A stretch of DNA of 64,000 nt, taken from positions 1-64,000 of the forward strand of contig NZ_JADDXU010000026.1 in assembly GCF_015163075.1 (NCBI RefSeq). The letters are read 5' to 3'. Each line of letters begins with the position of its first letter. The first letter of the stretch is position 1. The notes under the pieces were generated by a model. The model worked only from the letters and a program-made list of their open reading frames with translations. It did not search any database and was not told where the DNA came from. The stretch comes from Streptomyces justiciae (GTDB lineage: Bacteria > Actinomycetota > Actinomycetes > Streptomycetales > Streptomycetaceae). The translations under genes and the position numbers were made by a program. Below are positions 24,640 to 35,049 of this stretch, piece after piece.

Positions 24640-24691
24640 GGGGCCGATCGACGGAAATTCCCGCAAGGGAACTTCCCCGCCGATCGGCCCC
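24640..24691 (-). terminator. Terminator hairpin after infB
   Basis: An 11-bp stem (GGGGCCGATCG / CGATCGGCCCC) with a 30-nt internal part that itself contains a smaller inverted repeat (GGGAA...TTCCC). It lies 19 bp beyond the infB stop. Confidence 0.75.
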
Positions 24692-24709
24692 GATCGCGTG
24701 CTGTGACGG

Positions 24710-27820
<3,111 letters not shown>

Positions 27821-27983
27821 TTCGCTCCTTTTAGGTCCGGGTTGCGTCCGGACCGTCGCTACTTCATGGGCGTACTCATCGCGTGCTCATCGAGTGCTCA
27901 TCGCAATCTCGACCTACTTCCAACTCGCGGGGTACCAGGGCCGCACGGGGGTTCCGTACGACACTCCTTGCGGTGTTGCCTGC

Positions 27984-28265
27984 TCAGCAACTGTCTGTCT
28001 GCTCGACGTACTGGCGCAACGCCTTTACGTCGAGCGCTCCCGGGGCGCGCAGCGCCCGCGTGAACGCCCGGCGGCGTACCGCCTGGTCGAGACAGACCAG
28101 GGCGGGGTGCACATAGGCGCCCCGGCCGGGCAGCGTACCGCTTGGATCGGGGACGCATGCGTCCTTGATCGCCACGGTGCGCAGCAGATCGGTCTTGGCC
28201 GCTCGCTGCCTGCACCCCACACAGGTGCGTTCAGGGCATGCGCGGGCGCGCGTCCGGCCAGACAC
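27984..28265 (-). CDS. ylxR: YlxR family RNA-binding protein
   Basis: A 93-residue basic protein with the YlxR/DUF448 signature RTCVGCRQRAAKTDLLR and the GRGAYVHP motif. The family binds RNA; the B. subtilis member is reported to act on RNase P. It sits between nusA and infB, its conserved position. Start GTG 28265. A 163-bp spacer to infB carries the infB leader. Confidence 0.93.
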   Translation of the reverse strand: MSGRTRARACPERTCVGCRQRAAKTDLLRTVAIKDACVPDPSGTLPGRGAYVHPALVCLDQAVRRRAFTRALRAPGALDVKALRQYVEQTDSC

Positions 28266-28362
28266 TGCTAAGTCTACCTCCCCGTACCGACCTCACCCCT
28301 TTGGGGCAGGAATCGAACGGTTGTTGTCGTGATCTAAGCCAACCGCGGCTTGGATCTATTCC

Positions 28363-29355
28363 TCAGTCCTGCTCGGCGGGCTGCTCGGTGTCCGGACGGA
28401 TGTCGATCCGCCAGCCGGTCAGGCGGGCCGCAAGCCGGGCATTCTGCCCTTCCTTGCCGATCGCCAGGGACAGCTGGTAGTCCGGCACGGTCACGCGCGC
28501 GGAGCGGGCCGCGAGGTCCACGACCTCGACCTTGGAGACACGGGCCGGGGACAGCGCGTTCGCCACCATCTCGGCCGGGTCGTCCGACCAGTCGACGATG
28601 TCGATCTTCTCGCCGTTCAGCTCGCCCATGACGTTGCGCACACGGCCGCCCATGGGGCCGATGCAGGCGCCCTTGGCGTTCAACCCGGAACGGGTGGACC
28701 GTACGGCGATCTTGGTGCGGTGACCGGCCTCACGCGCGATGGCGGCGATCTCGACGGACCCGTCGGCGATCTCCGGCACCTCGAGCGCGAAGAGCTTCTT
28801 CACCAGGTTGGGGTGGGTGCGCGACAGGGTGACGGACGGACCGCGCACGCCCTTCGCCACTCGGACGACGTACGACCGCAGCCGCATGCCGTGCTGGTAG
28901 GTCTCGCCCGGGACCTGCTCCTGCACCGGCAGGATGGCCTCCAGCTTGCCGATGTCGACGAGCACGTTCTTCGGGTCGCGGCCCTGCTGGACCACGCCGG
29001 TGACGATGTCGCCCTCGCGGCCGGCGTACTCGCCGAGCGTCGCGTCGTCCTCGGCGTCGCGCAGCCGCTGCAGGATGACCTGCTTGGCGGTGGTGGCGGC
29101 GATACGGCCGAAGTCGGACGGGGTGTCGTCGAACTCGCGGGGCTCCTGGCCCTCCTCGAGGTCCTCGGGGTCTTCCTTCGCCCACACGACCACATGGCCG
29201 GATTCCCGGTCGAGGCGCACGCGCGCGTGGCGGTGGCTTCCCTCGGTGCGGTGGTAGGCGATGAGGAGGGCCGACTCGATCGCCTCGACCAACAGGTCGA
29301 AGGAGATCTCCTTCTCCCGTACCAAGCCCCGCAGGGCACTCATGTCGATGTCCAC
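28363..29355 (-). CDS. nusA: Transcription termination/antitermination factor NusA
   Basis: NusA binds RNA polymerase and RNA, modulating pausing, termination and rRNA antitermination. The 330-residue protein has the N-terminal polymerase-binding domain, an S1 domain (VQQGRDPKNVLVDIGKLEA) and two KH domains (GACIGPMGGRVRNVMGEL, AIGKEGQNARLAARLTGW). It ends there, as actinobacterial NusA lacks the E. coli acidic repeats. Start is GTG 29355 (DIDMSALRGLV); the long open frame upstream overlaps rimP and is not used. Only 2 bp separate it from rimP. Confidence 0.97.
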   Translation of the reverse strand: MDIDMSALRGLVREKEISFDLLVEAIESALLIAYHRTEGSHRHARVRLDRESGHVVVWAKEDPEDLEEGQEPREFDDTPSDFGRIAATTAKQVILQRLRDAEDDATLGEYAGREGDIVTGVVQQGRDPKNVLVDIGKLEAILPVQEQVPGETYQHGMRLRSYVVRVAKGVRGPSVTLSRTHPNLVKKLFALEVPEIADGSVEIAAIAREAGHRTKIAVRSTRSGLNAKGACIGPMGGRVRNVMGELNGEKIDIVDWSDDPAEMVANALSPARVSKVEVVDLAARSARVTVPDYQLSLAIGKEGQNARLAARLTGWRIDIRPDTEQPAEQD

Positions 29356-29357
29356 GG

Positions 29358-29855
29358 CTACGCCTCCTCTTCCTTCTTGTCCTTGCGGTTGAACTCGACC
29401 TGGACGCGCGCCTTGTCGATCTCGGCGAAGCCGAGCCTGCGGGCGGTGGCCTTGCGGCCCTTCACTCCGGGCACCTCGACGTCGAGGCCCTCGTCGTCGA
29501 CCTCGAGGATCCGGGCGACCAGTTCCCCGCCCTCGGCCAGTTGGAACTTCACCAGCCGGTCGACGGCGCGGGCGTAGTGCCGGTGCTCGGTGAGGAGGCG
29601 CTCCGCGCCCGGGGTGCCGACCTCGAGGGTGTACTCGCCCTCGCCCATCGCGTCCGTCTCGTCGAGCTTCGCCGAGAGCGCGCGGCTCACATCGGCGATG
29701 GCGTCCAGATCGGCGCCCTGGTCGGAGTCGACGACGACACGCAGCACGCGCTTTCGTCCGACGGAGTCCACGGCGATCTCTTCGAGATCCAGTCCCTGGG
29801 AGGTGACGAGCGGTTCCAGGAGCTCTCGCAGCCTCTCGCTCTGGGTGGTGCTCAT
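29358..29855 (-). CDS. rimP: Ribosome maturation factor RimP
   Basis: RimP is a 30S assembly factor. The 165-residue protein shows the family pattern (LLEPLVTSQGLDLEEI, RVVVDSDQGADLDAIADVSRALS, EVGTPGAERLL). It ends in a lysine/glutamate-rich tail. ATG 29855. It is the first gene of the rimP-nusA-ylxR-infB unit, divergent from the lipoprotein gene. Confidence 0.96.
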   Translation of the reverse strand: MSTTQSERLRELLEPLVTSQGLDLEEIAVDSVGRKRVLRVVVDSDQGADLDAIADVSRALSAKLDETDAMGEGEYTLEVGTPGAERLLTEHRHYARAVDRLVKFQLAEGGELVARILEVDDEGLDVEVPGVKGRKATARRLGFAEIDKARVQVEFNRKDKKEEEA

Positions 29856-30072
29856 CCGGGTGACTCCTCGGCCGCGTGTGCTGTTGTGGGAAGGTCGCGT
29901 GTCTGGTCAAAGGGTATCCGGTCCGAAGGACTGTTGCCGTCCATCGTGCGCCCCCAGGGGCCCGCGAACGGTGCCGATGAGTGGCTGCGGACCGGTGCGC
30001 GGGTACCGTGATCACCGGCGGGGCCGCCCTTCCCGCCCGTATGTTCGTACGAGCCCCCCGAGGACGTCTGCC

Positions 30073-30630
30073 GTGCCGTACCCCCCGCCGCCGCGCACCC
30101 CCTCGGGGCCGCGCAGAAGAACCCTTCTCGCCTCGGCCGCCGGAGCCGCCCTCCTGGTGGGCTGCTCCTCCGGGTCCGACGACTCGGACTCCGAGGAGAG
30201 CACCGGAGGCAGCCCGTCGGTCACCGAGCGGGCACGCACGCGTGCGGCGCGGGACAGCAGGGGGATCGTCGAGCGGTACGACGCCGTCCTCGCCGCCCAT
30301 CCGACGCTCGCGGAGCGCCTGGCACCGCTGCGGGCGGAGGCGGTACGGCATGTGGAGGCGTTCGGCGGAACGGGGGCGGCGGGCGCGACGGCGTCTCCCT
30401 CGGCTTCCGCATCCGCGTCAGCGAGTGGCACGGCGGCGCCGTCGCCGGCCGTCACCGCGCCGGCGAACGAGAAGGACGCCCTGGCCGAGCTCGCCACCGC
30501 GGAGCGCGCGCTCGCGGACGCGCGCGCGAAGTCGCTGCTCGACCTGCCGGGCGAGCTGGCCCGGCTGCTGGCCTCGGTGGCCGCGGCCGGGGCGGCGCAC
30601 GCGTATCTGCTGACGGAGGCGGCCAAGTGA
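30073..30630 (+). CDS. Putative lipoprotein upstream of ferritin-like gene
   Basis: A 185-residue protein from GTG 30073. The N-terminus has a twin-arginine-like RRRTLLAS followed by a hydrophobic stretch and a lipobox (LLVGC), so it is probably an exported lipoprotein. The mature part has two helical regions flanking an Ala/Ser-rich linker (about residues 98-125). It overlaps the next gene by 4 nt (GTGA), suggesting a functional pair with the ferritin-like protein. I do not recognise a biochemical role. Confidence 0.8.
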   Translation: MPYPPPPRTPSGPRRRTLLASAAGAALLVGCSSGSDDSDSEESTGGSPSVTERARTRAARDSRGIVERYDAVLAAHPTLAERLAPLRAEAVRHVEAFGGTGAAGATASPSASASASASGTAAPSPAVTAPANEKDALAELATAERALADARAKSLLDLPGELARLLASVAAAGAAHAYLLTEAAK

Positions 30631-31106
30631 GCGACAAGGAAGAGAAGCGGACCCTGACCGCCCTCCAGGCGGCCCTGGCGGCCGAGCACGCGGCGGTCTA
30701 CGGCTACGGCGTCGTCGGCGGCCGCATCCGCGAGGGCCGGCGCACCGAGGCGCGTTCCGCCTACGACGCCCATCGCGCCCGGCGTGACCAGCTGGTCCGT
30801 GAGGTGCGGGACCTGGGCGGCAAGCCGGTCGCCGCGGCGGCCGGGTACGCGCTGCCGTTCCCGGTGCCGGACTCGGAGGCGGCCGTGCGGCTCGCCGCCG
30901 AGCTGGAGGACCGGGTCGCCGGGGTGTACTCCGACCTGGTGCGGGCAACCGTGGACGGGCGGCGGGCCATGGCCACGGAGGCGCTGCGGGAGGCGGCGGT
31001 GCGGGCGGTGCGCTGGCGCGGGGAGAGCGTAGCCTTCCCTGGTCTCGCCGAGCGGGCGGCGACGGCCACGGCCACCGCCACGGCCGCGCCGACTCCTACG
31101 GCGTAA
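30627..31106 (+). CDS. Ferritin-like domain protein (DUF4439)
   Basis: A 159-residue helical protein. ALQAALAAEHAAVYGYGVVGG, EARSAYDAHRARRDQL and the later ELEDRVAGVYSDLV helix match DUF4439 ferritin-like four-helix proteins. Glu, His and Glu appear at positions where ferritin-like proteins bind metals, but this cannot be verified by eye. No signal peptide is visible. It is translationally coupled to the upstream lipoprotein gene. The C-terminus is an Ala/Thr repeat tail. Confidence 0.82.
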   Translation: MSDKEEKRTLTALQAALAAEHAAVYGYGVVGGRIREGRRTEARSAYDAHRARRDQLVREVRDLGGKPVAAAAGYALPFPVPDSEAAVRLAAELEDRVAGVYSDLVRATVDGRRAMATEALREAAVRAVRWRGESVAFPGLAERAATATATATAAPTPTA

Positions 31107-31132
31107 CGCGTACTGAAGGGAAGAACTCGGGT

Positions 31133-32032
31133 ATGGCTTTCGAACCGCCGCGGCGTCTGGTCAGGGCGCTCGGTGAGACGGCACCTGACGGTGACGACTG
31201 GTTGGAGAAGCTGCCCGAGGCGGCTCAGCAGGCCGTCGCGCTACGCGAGTTGACGGTGGAGCGGGTGCAGGTGCCGGGCGGTCGCAGCAGCCTGGTCGTG
31301 CTGGTCCGGCGTGCCGACGGCTCCCCCGCCGTGCTCAAGCTGGCCCCGCCCAGGTTCCGGCCGGAGGCGGAGCGGGCGGCGCTGGCGCACTGGGACGGGC
31401 TGGGTGCCGTACAGCTGCTGGAGCCGTTCGCGGGGGAAGGGGTGCTGCTGCTGGAGCGGCTGCATCCCGATGTGTCGGTGCGGTCGTTGCCCGAGGCGAA
31501 GGCGTTGCTGGAGGCGGCCGGTACCTTGCGGCGGCTCTGGGTCGAGCCGCCTGCGGGGCATGTGTTCGAGACGGTGGCCGAGCGGACGGGGCGGCAGGCG
31601 GAGGCGATGCGGGCGACCGCGTCGGGCCTGGCCGAGGTCGGTCCGCTGGTGTCCGCGGCGGTGGCGGCGCGTGAGGAGCTGCTGAGTGCGCCGCCTGAGG
31701 AGCGGTTGCTGCATGGCACGTTCCGGCAGAGCAAGGTGTTGGCCGGGGAGCGGATGCCGTGGCTGGCGGTGGGGCCGGATCCGGTGGTGGGTGAGTGTGC
31801 GTTCGATCTCGCGCGGTTGGTGCGGGATCGGGTGGAGGATCTGATCGCCTCGCCGTCGGGGGCGTCCATCACTCGGCGGCGGGTGAAGCGGCTTGCGGAG
31901 TCGTTGGATGTGGATCAGGAGCGGTTGCGGGGGTGGGCGTTGTTCCGGGCGGTGGAGTCCGGAGTGCGGGCCCTCCGGGTGGGGAGGCCGCAGGATGCCG
32001 AGCTGTTGCTTGAATTCGCCGGGTGGCTTTAG
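31133..32032 (+). CDS. APH-family (hydroxyurea/aminoglycoside kinase-like) probable pseudokinase
   Basis: A 299-residue protein with the fold pattern of APH(6)/hydroxyurea-type phosphotransferases: ATP-lysine region (PAVLKLAPP), LLERL hinge, and the C-terminal PVVGECAFDLARLVRDR block. The catalytic loop, normally LLHGDLHxxNVL, reads LLHGTFRQSKVL. The Asp is replaced by Thr and the metal-binding Asn by Lys. The normally following IDPK reads VGPDP, removing the second metal-binding Asp. Kinase activity is therefore unlikely. It lies 26 bp after the ferritin-like gene and may share its transcript. Function unknown. Confidence 0.82.
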   Translation: MAFEPPRRLVRALGETAPDGDDWLEKLPEAAQQAVALRELTVERVQVPGGRSSLVVLVRRADGSPAVLKLAPPRFRPEAERAALAHWDGLGAVQLLEPFAGEGVLLLERLHPDVSVRSLPEAKALLEAAGTLRRLWVEPPAGHVFETVAERTGRQAEAMRATASGLAEVGPLVSAAVAAREELLSAPPEERLLHGTFRQSKVLAGERMPWLAVGPDPVVGECAFDLARLVRDRVEDLIASPSGASITRRRVKRLAESLDVDQERLRGWALFRAVESGVRALRVGRPQDAELLLEFAGWL

Positions 32033-32049
32033 GGGTTGAGTTTTTGGTG

Positions 32050-32070
32050 ATACAGCCCCGCGCCCCTAGG
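32050..32070. repeat. Dispersed intergenic repeat, partial copy
   Basis: The sequence TACAGCCCCGCGCCCCTAGG matches copies at 34,070, 38,918 and 58,002 in its GCCCCGCGCCCCT core. It abuts and supplies the stop codon of the ferredoxin gene. Confidence 0.65.
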
Positions 32071-32275
32071 TATCCCGTACAACCCTTAGTTTCAGAGCCA
32101 GAGCTGGACAGTCTGACGCTGCTCTGCGGGCCCGTTTGAGGGTGTGGGGCGGGAGTGGCATGTTCGCCACCAGGGGGTAGCCCCATTCGTCCAACTCGAT
32201 GTGCTCCGGCAGGAGTTCCGCGCACAGGCCATGGGCCTCGCAACCCGTCCAGTCGATGTCGATCCGCTCGTTCAT
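32066..32275 (-). CDS. Ferredoxin, three-cysteine (3Fe-4S) type
   Basis: A 69-residue small ferredoxin. Cysteines occur in the pattern C-x5-C (CEAHGLC, residues 12 and 18) and a distal CP (SDCP), the three-ligand pattern of actinobacterial 3Fe-4S ferredoxins that often serve P450s. Start ATG 32275 begins NERIDIDWTG, one base after the NuoF-like stop codon, so it is the last gene of the redox operon. It probably exchanges electrons with the NuoF-like flavoprotein. No P450 gene is nearby. Confidence 0.9.
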   Translation of the reverse strand: MNERIDIDWTGCEAHGLCAELLPEHIELDEWGYPLVANMPLPPHTLKRARRAASDCPALALKLRVVRDT

Positions 32276-32276
32276 G

Positions 32277-33458
32277 TCAGTGGTTCTCCGTGCAGAAGCC
32301 CCTTGCGTGGGCGTCAAGTTCGGGGGCGAAAGTCGTCAGGGCGCTGCGGACCAGGCGGACTGTCCCGTCGGGGTGGTGGCAGGCGCCCCGGCCCTCCACC
32401 AGGCCTGACCAGCGGGCGACGTCCGTGCGGGTGCTGCCCTGCGGGCCCGGCTCGGCCAGGGTCGTGAAGGCCGCCGAGATGCGGGGCAGGCCGTTGAGGC
32501 AGGGGCCGCACTGGCCCGCCGACTGCGATGCCAGGTACCGCAGGATTCCGGCCGTCTCCTTCAGACCGCAGCGGTCGGCCGGGAGGCCCATCAGGACGCC
32601 GGCGCCCATGGTCGTCGCGTCCAGCGTCCGGGACGCCGCCTCCGGCGTCGGGAGCCAGGTGCCGTGGTAGCCGCCGAGCAGGACCGCGGACGTGCCGTGC
32701 AGGGGCATGAGGCGGTGCAGAGGGGTTCCGAACGGGGCTTCCACCACGTGGGGTTCATGCCCGGGCGTGTGGATCGTGCACAGGGCGCTGCCGGGCTGGG
32801 CCTGGGTGCCGGCCGTGCGGAACCAGTCGGGGCCGTAGCGGGCGATCAGAGCCAGGTGGGCGAGGGTCTCGACGTTCTGGACCAGGGTCGGGGCGCGGTG
32901 GACGCCCCGTTCGCGGATCGGGGGGTTCTGGTACGCCGGGAGCGCGGCGCCTCCTCCGACGTACCGGGCGAGTGCCGAGGACTGGCCGGAGAGGAAGCGC
33001 GCGGGGAGGCGTACGACCTTGACGGGGACCGGGTCGCGGCGGTGGGTCAGCGCCGATTCGAGGTCGGGTGCGCCTTCCTCCACCGCGAGGTGGGCCTCCC
33101 CCGCGCCCGTCGCCGCCGCGGCGAGCTGGATGCCGTCCAGGACCAGGTGCGGTGACAGGCGCAGCAGCGTCCTGTCCTTGCGGCTGGCGGGTTCGCCCTC
33201 GGCGCCGTTGGCGATGACGACCGGGGTTCGGCCGGTGCGGTGGCCTGCGGCGGCGACCGAGAGGAGCTTGCGGTGGACGGGGAACGCGGCGCCGCCTCGG
33301 CCGGTGAGGCCCGATTCGGCGACCAGGCGGAGGAGGTCGTCCGCGGCGGCCTGGGGGACGGGGCCGTAGCGGTCCTGGTGCGTCCGCAGGTCCGTCGGGG
33401 TGCCGCCGGGGGCCAGCAGGCGTGGGGGCATGTGGAGGTCCGGGAACGTCGCGGTCAC
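32277..33458 (-). CDS. Stand-alone NuoF-like flavoprotein
   Basis: A 393-residue homologue of the 51-kDa NADH-binding subunit of complex I. The glycine-rich FMN loop GLTGRGGAAFP and NADH-side motif NGAEGEPASRKDR are present, as is the SLBB-like middle. The C-terminal Fe-S motif normally reads ESCGxCxPC. Here it is QSAGQCGPC, with the later cysteine in GACHHPDG, so the first cluster ligand is missing. No other nuo genes are present. GTGA overlap with the upstream membrane protein gene. Probable role: moving electrons from NAD(P)H or ferredoxin to the membrane protein. Confidence 0.88.
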   Translation of the reverse strand: MTATFPDLHMPPRLLAPGGTPTDLRTHQDRYGPVPQAAADDLLRLVAESGLTGRGGAAFPVHRKLLSVAAAGHRTGRTPVVIANGAEGEPASRKDRTLLRLSPHLVLDGIQLAAAATGAGEAHLAVEEGAPDLESALTHRRDPVPVKVVRLPARFLSGQSSALARYVGGGAALPAYQNPPIRERGVHRAPTLVQNVETLAHLALIARYGPDWFRTAGTQAQPGSALCTIHTPGHEPHVVEAPFGTPLHRLMPLHGTSAVLLGGYHGTWLPTPEAASRTLDATTMGAGVLMGLPADRCGLKETAGILRYLASQSAGQCGPCLNGLPRISAAFTTLAEPGPQGSTRTDVARWSGLVEGRGACHHPDGTVRLVRSALTTFAPELDAHARGFCTENH

Positions 33459-34015
33459 GGGTGGGCTCCTTCACGGATACGGGTGCCGGTGCGAGTGTTG
33501 GCGCGCATGCGCGTGGCTGCGGCGGCCAGGACCGTGGTGGCGCAGGCGATCGTCAGCCACGTCATCCAGTCGGTGCCGGTGTCCGTGCCGATGCCCAGGC
33601 CGTGGATCAGGGCGAACGGCCAGGACGCGTATGCCAGCCAGTGCGTCGTGCGCCAGGCGCGGTGGCCGATGCGGTTGCGGAGGAGGCTGGTGATGACCAC
33701 CGCCAGCATGAGGTCGAAGGCGACGGTGCCCAGGCCCAGCCAGAGGGGTTGGTAGTCGGAGACGAACGGGATGAGGACGTCGGTCAGCGTGATGGTGACG
33801 TAGGTGTCGACGATCGCCGTGGTGATGTGCAGGGCCAGGAAGGCGGTGGCGGAGAGGGAGAGGGTGCGGTGGAGGCGGATGGTGCCGAAGCGAGGGAGAC
33901 CGGGGAGGCGGGTGCGGAGGCGTACGGCGATTCCTAGTACGACCACGATCGTGAAGAGGATCAGGCAGACGGCACCTGTTGCTCTGTTGGCGTACCAGAG
34001 GGTTTCGGTCGTCAT
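33455..34015 (-). CDS. Ferric-reductase-like transmembrane haem protein
   Basis: A 186-residue integral membrane protein from ATG 34015 with about five hydrophobic segments. Histidines fall at the ends of paired helices (RLHRTLSLSATAFLALHI; THWLAY; FALIHGLGIG), the bis-His haem pattern of ferric reductase/cytochrome b561-like domains. It overlaps apbE upstream (ATGA) and the NuoF-like gene downstream (GTGA). It would pass electrons across the membrane to an outside acceptor. Confidence 0.88.
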   Translation of the reverse strand: MTTETLWYANRATGAVCLILFTIVVVLGIAVRLRTRLPGLPRFGTIRLHRTLSLSATAFLALHITTAIVDTYVTITLTDVLIPFVSDYQPLWLGLGTVAFDLMLAVVITSLLRNRIGHRAWRTTHWLAYASWPFALIHGLGIGTDTGTDWMTWLTIACATTVLAAAATRMRANTRTGTRIREGAHP

Positions 34016-35049
34016 GCGGCTGACCGCCGGTGGGGGCTTGTCGCGCCCTGCGGCGGAGCCGCTGATCGATACAGCCCCGCGCCCCTTAGGTTCGTCGGCC
34101 AACCCGGAGTTGTTATGACCAGGCCCTCTCGGCTCACCAGGCGGGCCGGGAGGCCCATCCCCGTCAGCCAGCGCTCTGCCCCCGCGCCCTTCACCAACGC
34201 CGCTGTGCTTGCCGCGTTCGCCTCGGCGCACGTGGCTGCCGCCACCGAGACCGTGCGCCACGGAGTGCGGGCCGGGAGGCCGGTGCTGGGGTCGATGATG
34301 TGGTGGAGGGCCTGGTCACCTCGGTGCCAGCGGCGGGCCGCTGTGCCGGAGGTCGCCAGGCCGCCGCTGTGGAGTCCCACCGAGTCGTACGAGCCGTACG
34401 CGGGTGTCTCGTCCACCGGGCCCGTGATGTCCTGGACGCGGATCTGCCAGCCGCCCGCCGGGGATTCGCCCGCCACGGCCGTGTCGCCGCCGAGGGCTAC
34501 CAGGACGCCGCAGCCCGCAGCCTCGGCCAGCATGTTCGCGGCTCGGTCGGCGGCCCATGCCTTGGCGGTGGCGCCCAGGTCGAGGCGGACGCCGGGCGGG
34601 AGGGTCACCGTGCCGGTGTCGTCGTCGAGGTCGACGAGGCGCCAGCCGGGGGCGCGCTTCACGGTGAGGCGGACCGGGCGGTCGTTCTCCCGTACGAGGG
34701 TGAAGTCGCGGTCGTAGCCGATCGCGTCCATCGCCGAGCCGACCGTCGGGTCGACCGCGCCGTCCGTTGCCTCGGCCGCGCGCAGGGCAACCGACAGGGC
34801 TTCCGCGAGGAGCGGGCTGACCTGGACCGGGCGGCCGGTCGTGGTGTCGAGGGCGGCCAGTTCCGAGTCCTTGCGGAAGCGGGAGCAGGCCGCGTCGACC
34901 TCGGCGAGGTGGCGGGCGAGGAGGAGGTTGCAGGAGTCCAGCAGGGCCGGGTCGGTGACGACGAGACGGACGCTGGTGCCGAGGGCACGCCAGTCGGCGG
35001 CGGCCGTGGTGCGTGGTGCGCGGCGCTGCTTGAGGGAGACGGCCATCAC
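34012..35049 (-). CDS. apbE: FAD:protein FMN transferase (ApbE)
   Basis: ApbE attaches FMN covalently to Thr/Ser of target proteins using FAD. The 345-residue protein has the family motifs DAVDPTVG-like (TDGAVDPTVGSAM), DLGATAKAWAADRA and HHIIDPSTGLPA, and the later metal-site region (ASTAALVKG). No signal peptide is obvious. Start is GTG 35049 or ATG 35046; both overlap the upstream Ser-rich gene. The last ~24 residues (from LRGAGLYRS on) are encoded by an intergenic-type repeat and have no family counterpart, so the C-terminus is a late acquisition. Confidence 0.93.
   Translation of the reverse strand: MMAVSLKQRRAPRTTAAADWRALGTSVRLVVTDPALLDSCNLLLARHLAEVDAACSRFRKDSELAALDTTTGRPVQVSPLLAEALSVALRAAEATDGAVDPTVGSAMDAIGYDRDFTLVRENDRPVRLTVKRAPGWRLVDLDDDTGTVTLPPGVRLDLGATAKAWAADRAANMLAEAAGCGVLVALGGDTAVAGESPAGGWQIRVQDITGPVDETPAYGSYDSVGLHSGGLATSGTAARRWHRGDQALHHIIDPSTGLPARTPWRTVSVAAATCAEANAASTAALVKGAGAERWLTGMGLPARLVSREGLVITTPGWPTNLRGAGLYRSAAPPQGATSPHRRSAA
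34029..34088. repeat. Dispersed intergenic repeat, long copy inside apbE
   Basis: The element reads (minus strand) from AAGGGGCGCGGGGCTGTATC through GCGGCTCCGCCGCAGGGCGC to GACAAGCCCCC. Its outer core is shared with shorter copies at 32,050, 38,918 and 58,002 in this window. Here it is in frame and encodes the end of ApbE. Confidence 0.75.

Noticed and set aside
24559..24709. Possible small RNA or tRNA between the DUF503 gene and infB
   Set aside because: The only structure seen is the infB terminator hairpin; no cloverleaf or conserved tRNA T-loop sequence is visible.
31133..32032. Aminoglycoside or hydroxyurea resistance gene
   Set aside because: The catalytic Asp, Asn and metal-binding Asp are all replaced, so a resistance function is not supported.
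32066..32275. P450-linked ferredoxin
   Set aside because: Its sequence type fits, but no P450 gene is nearby and the gene is the last member of the NuoF/ApbE redox operon.
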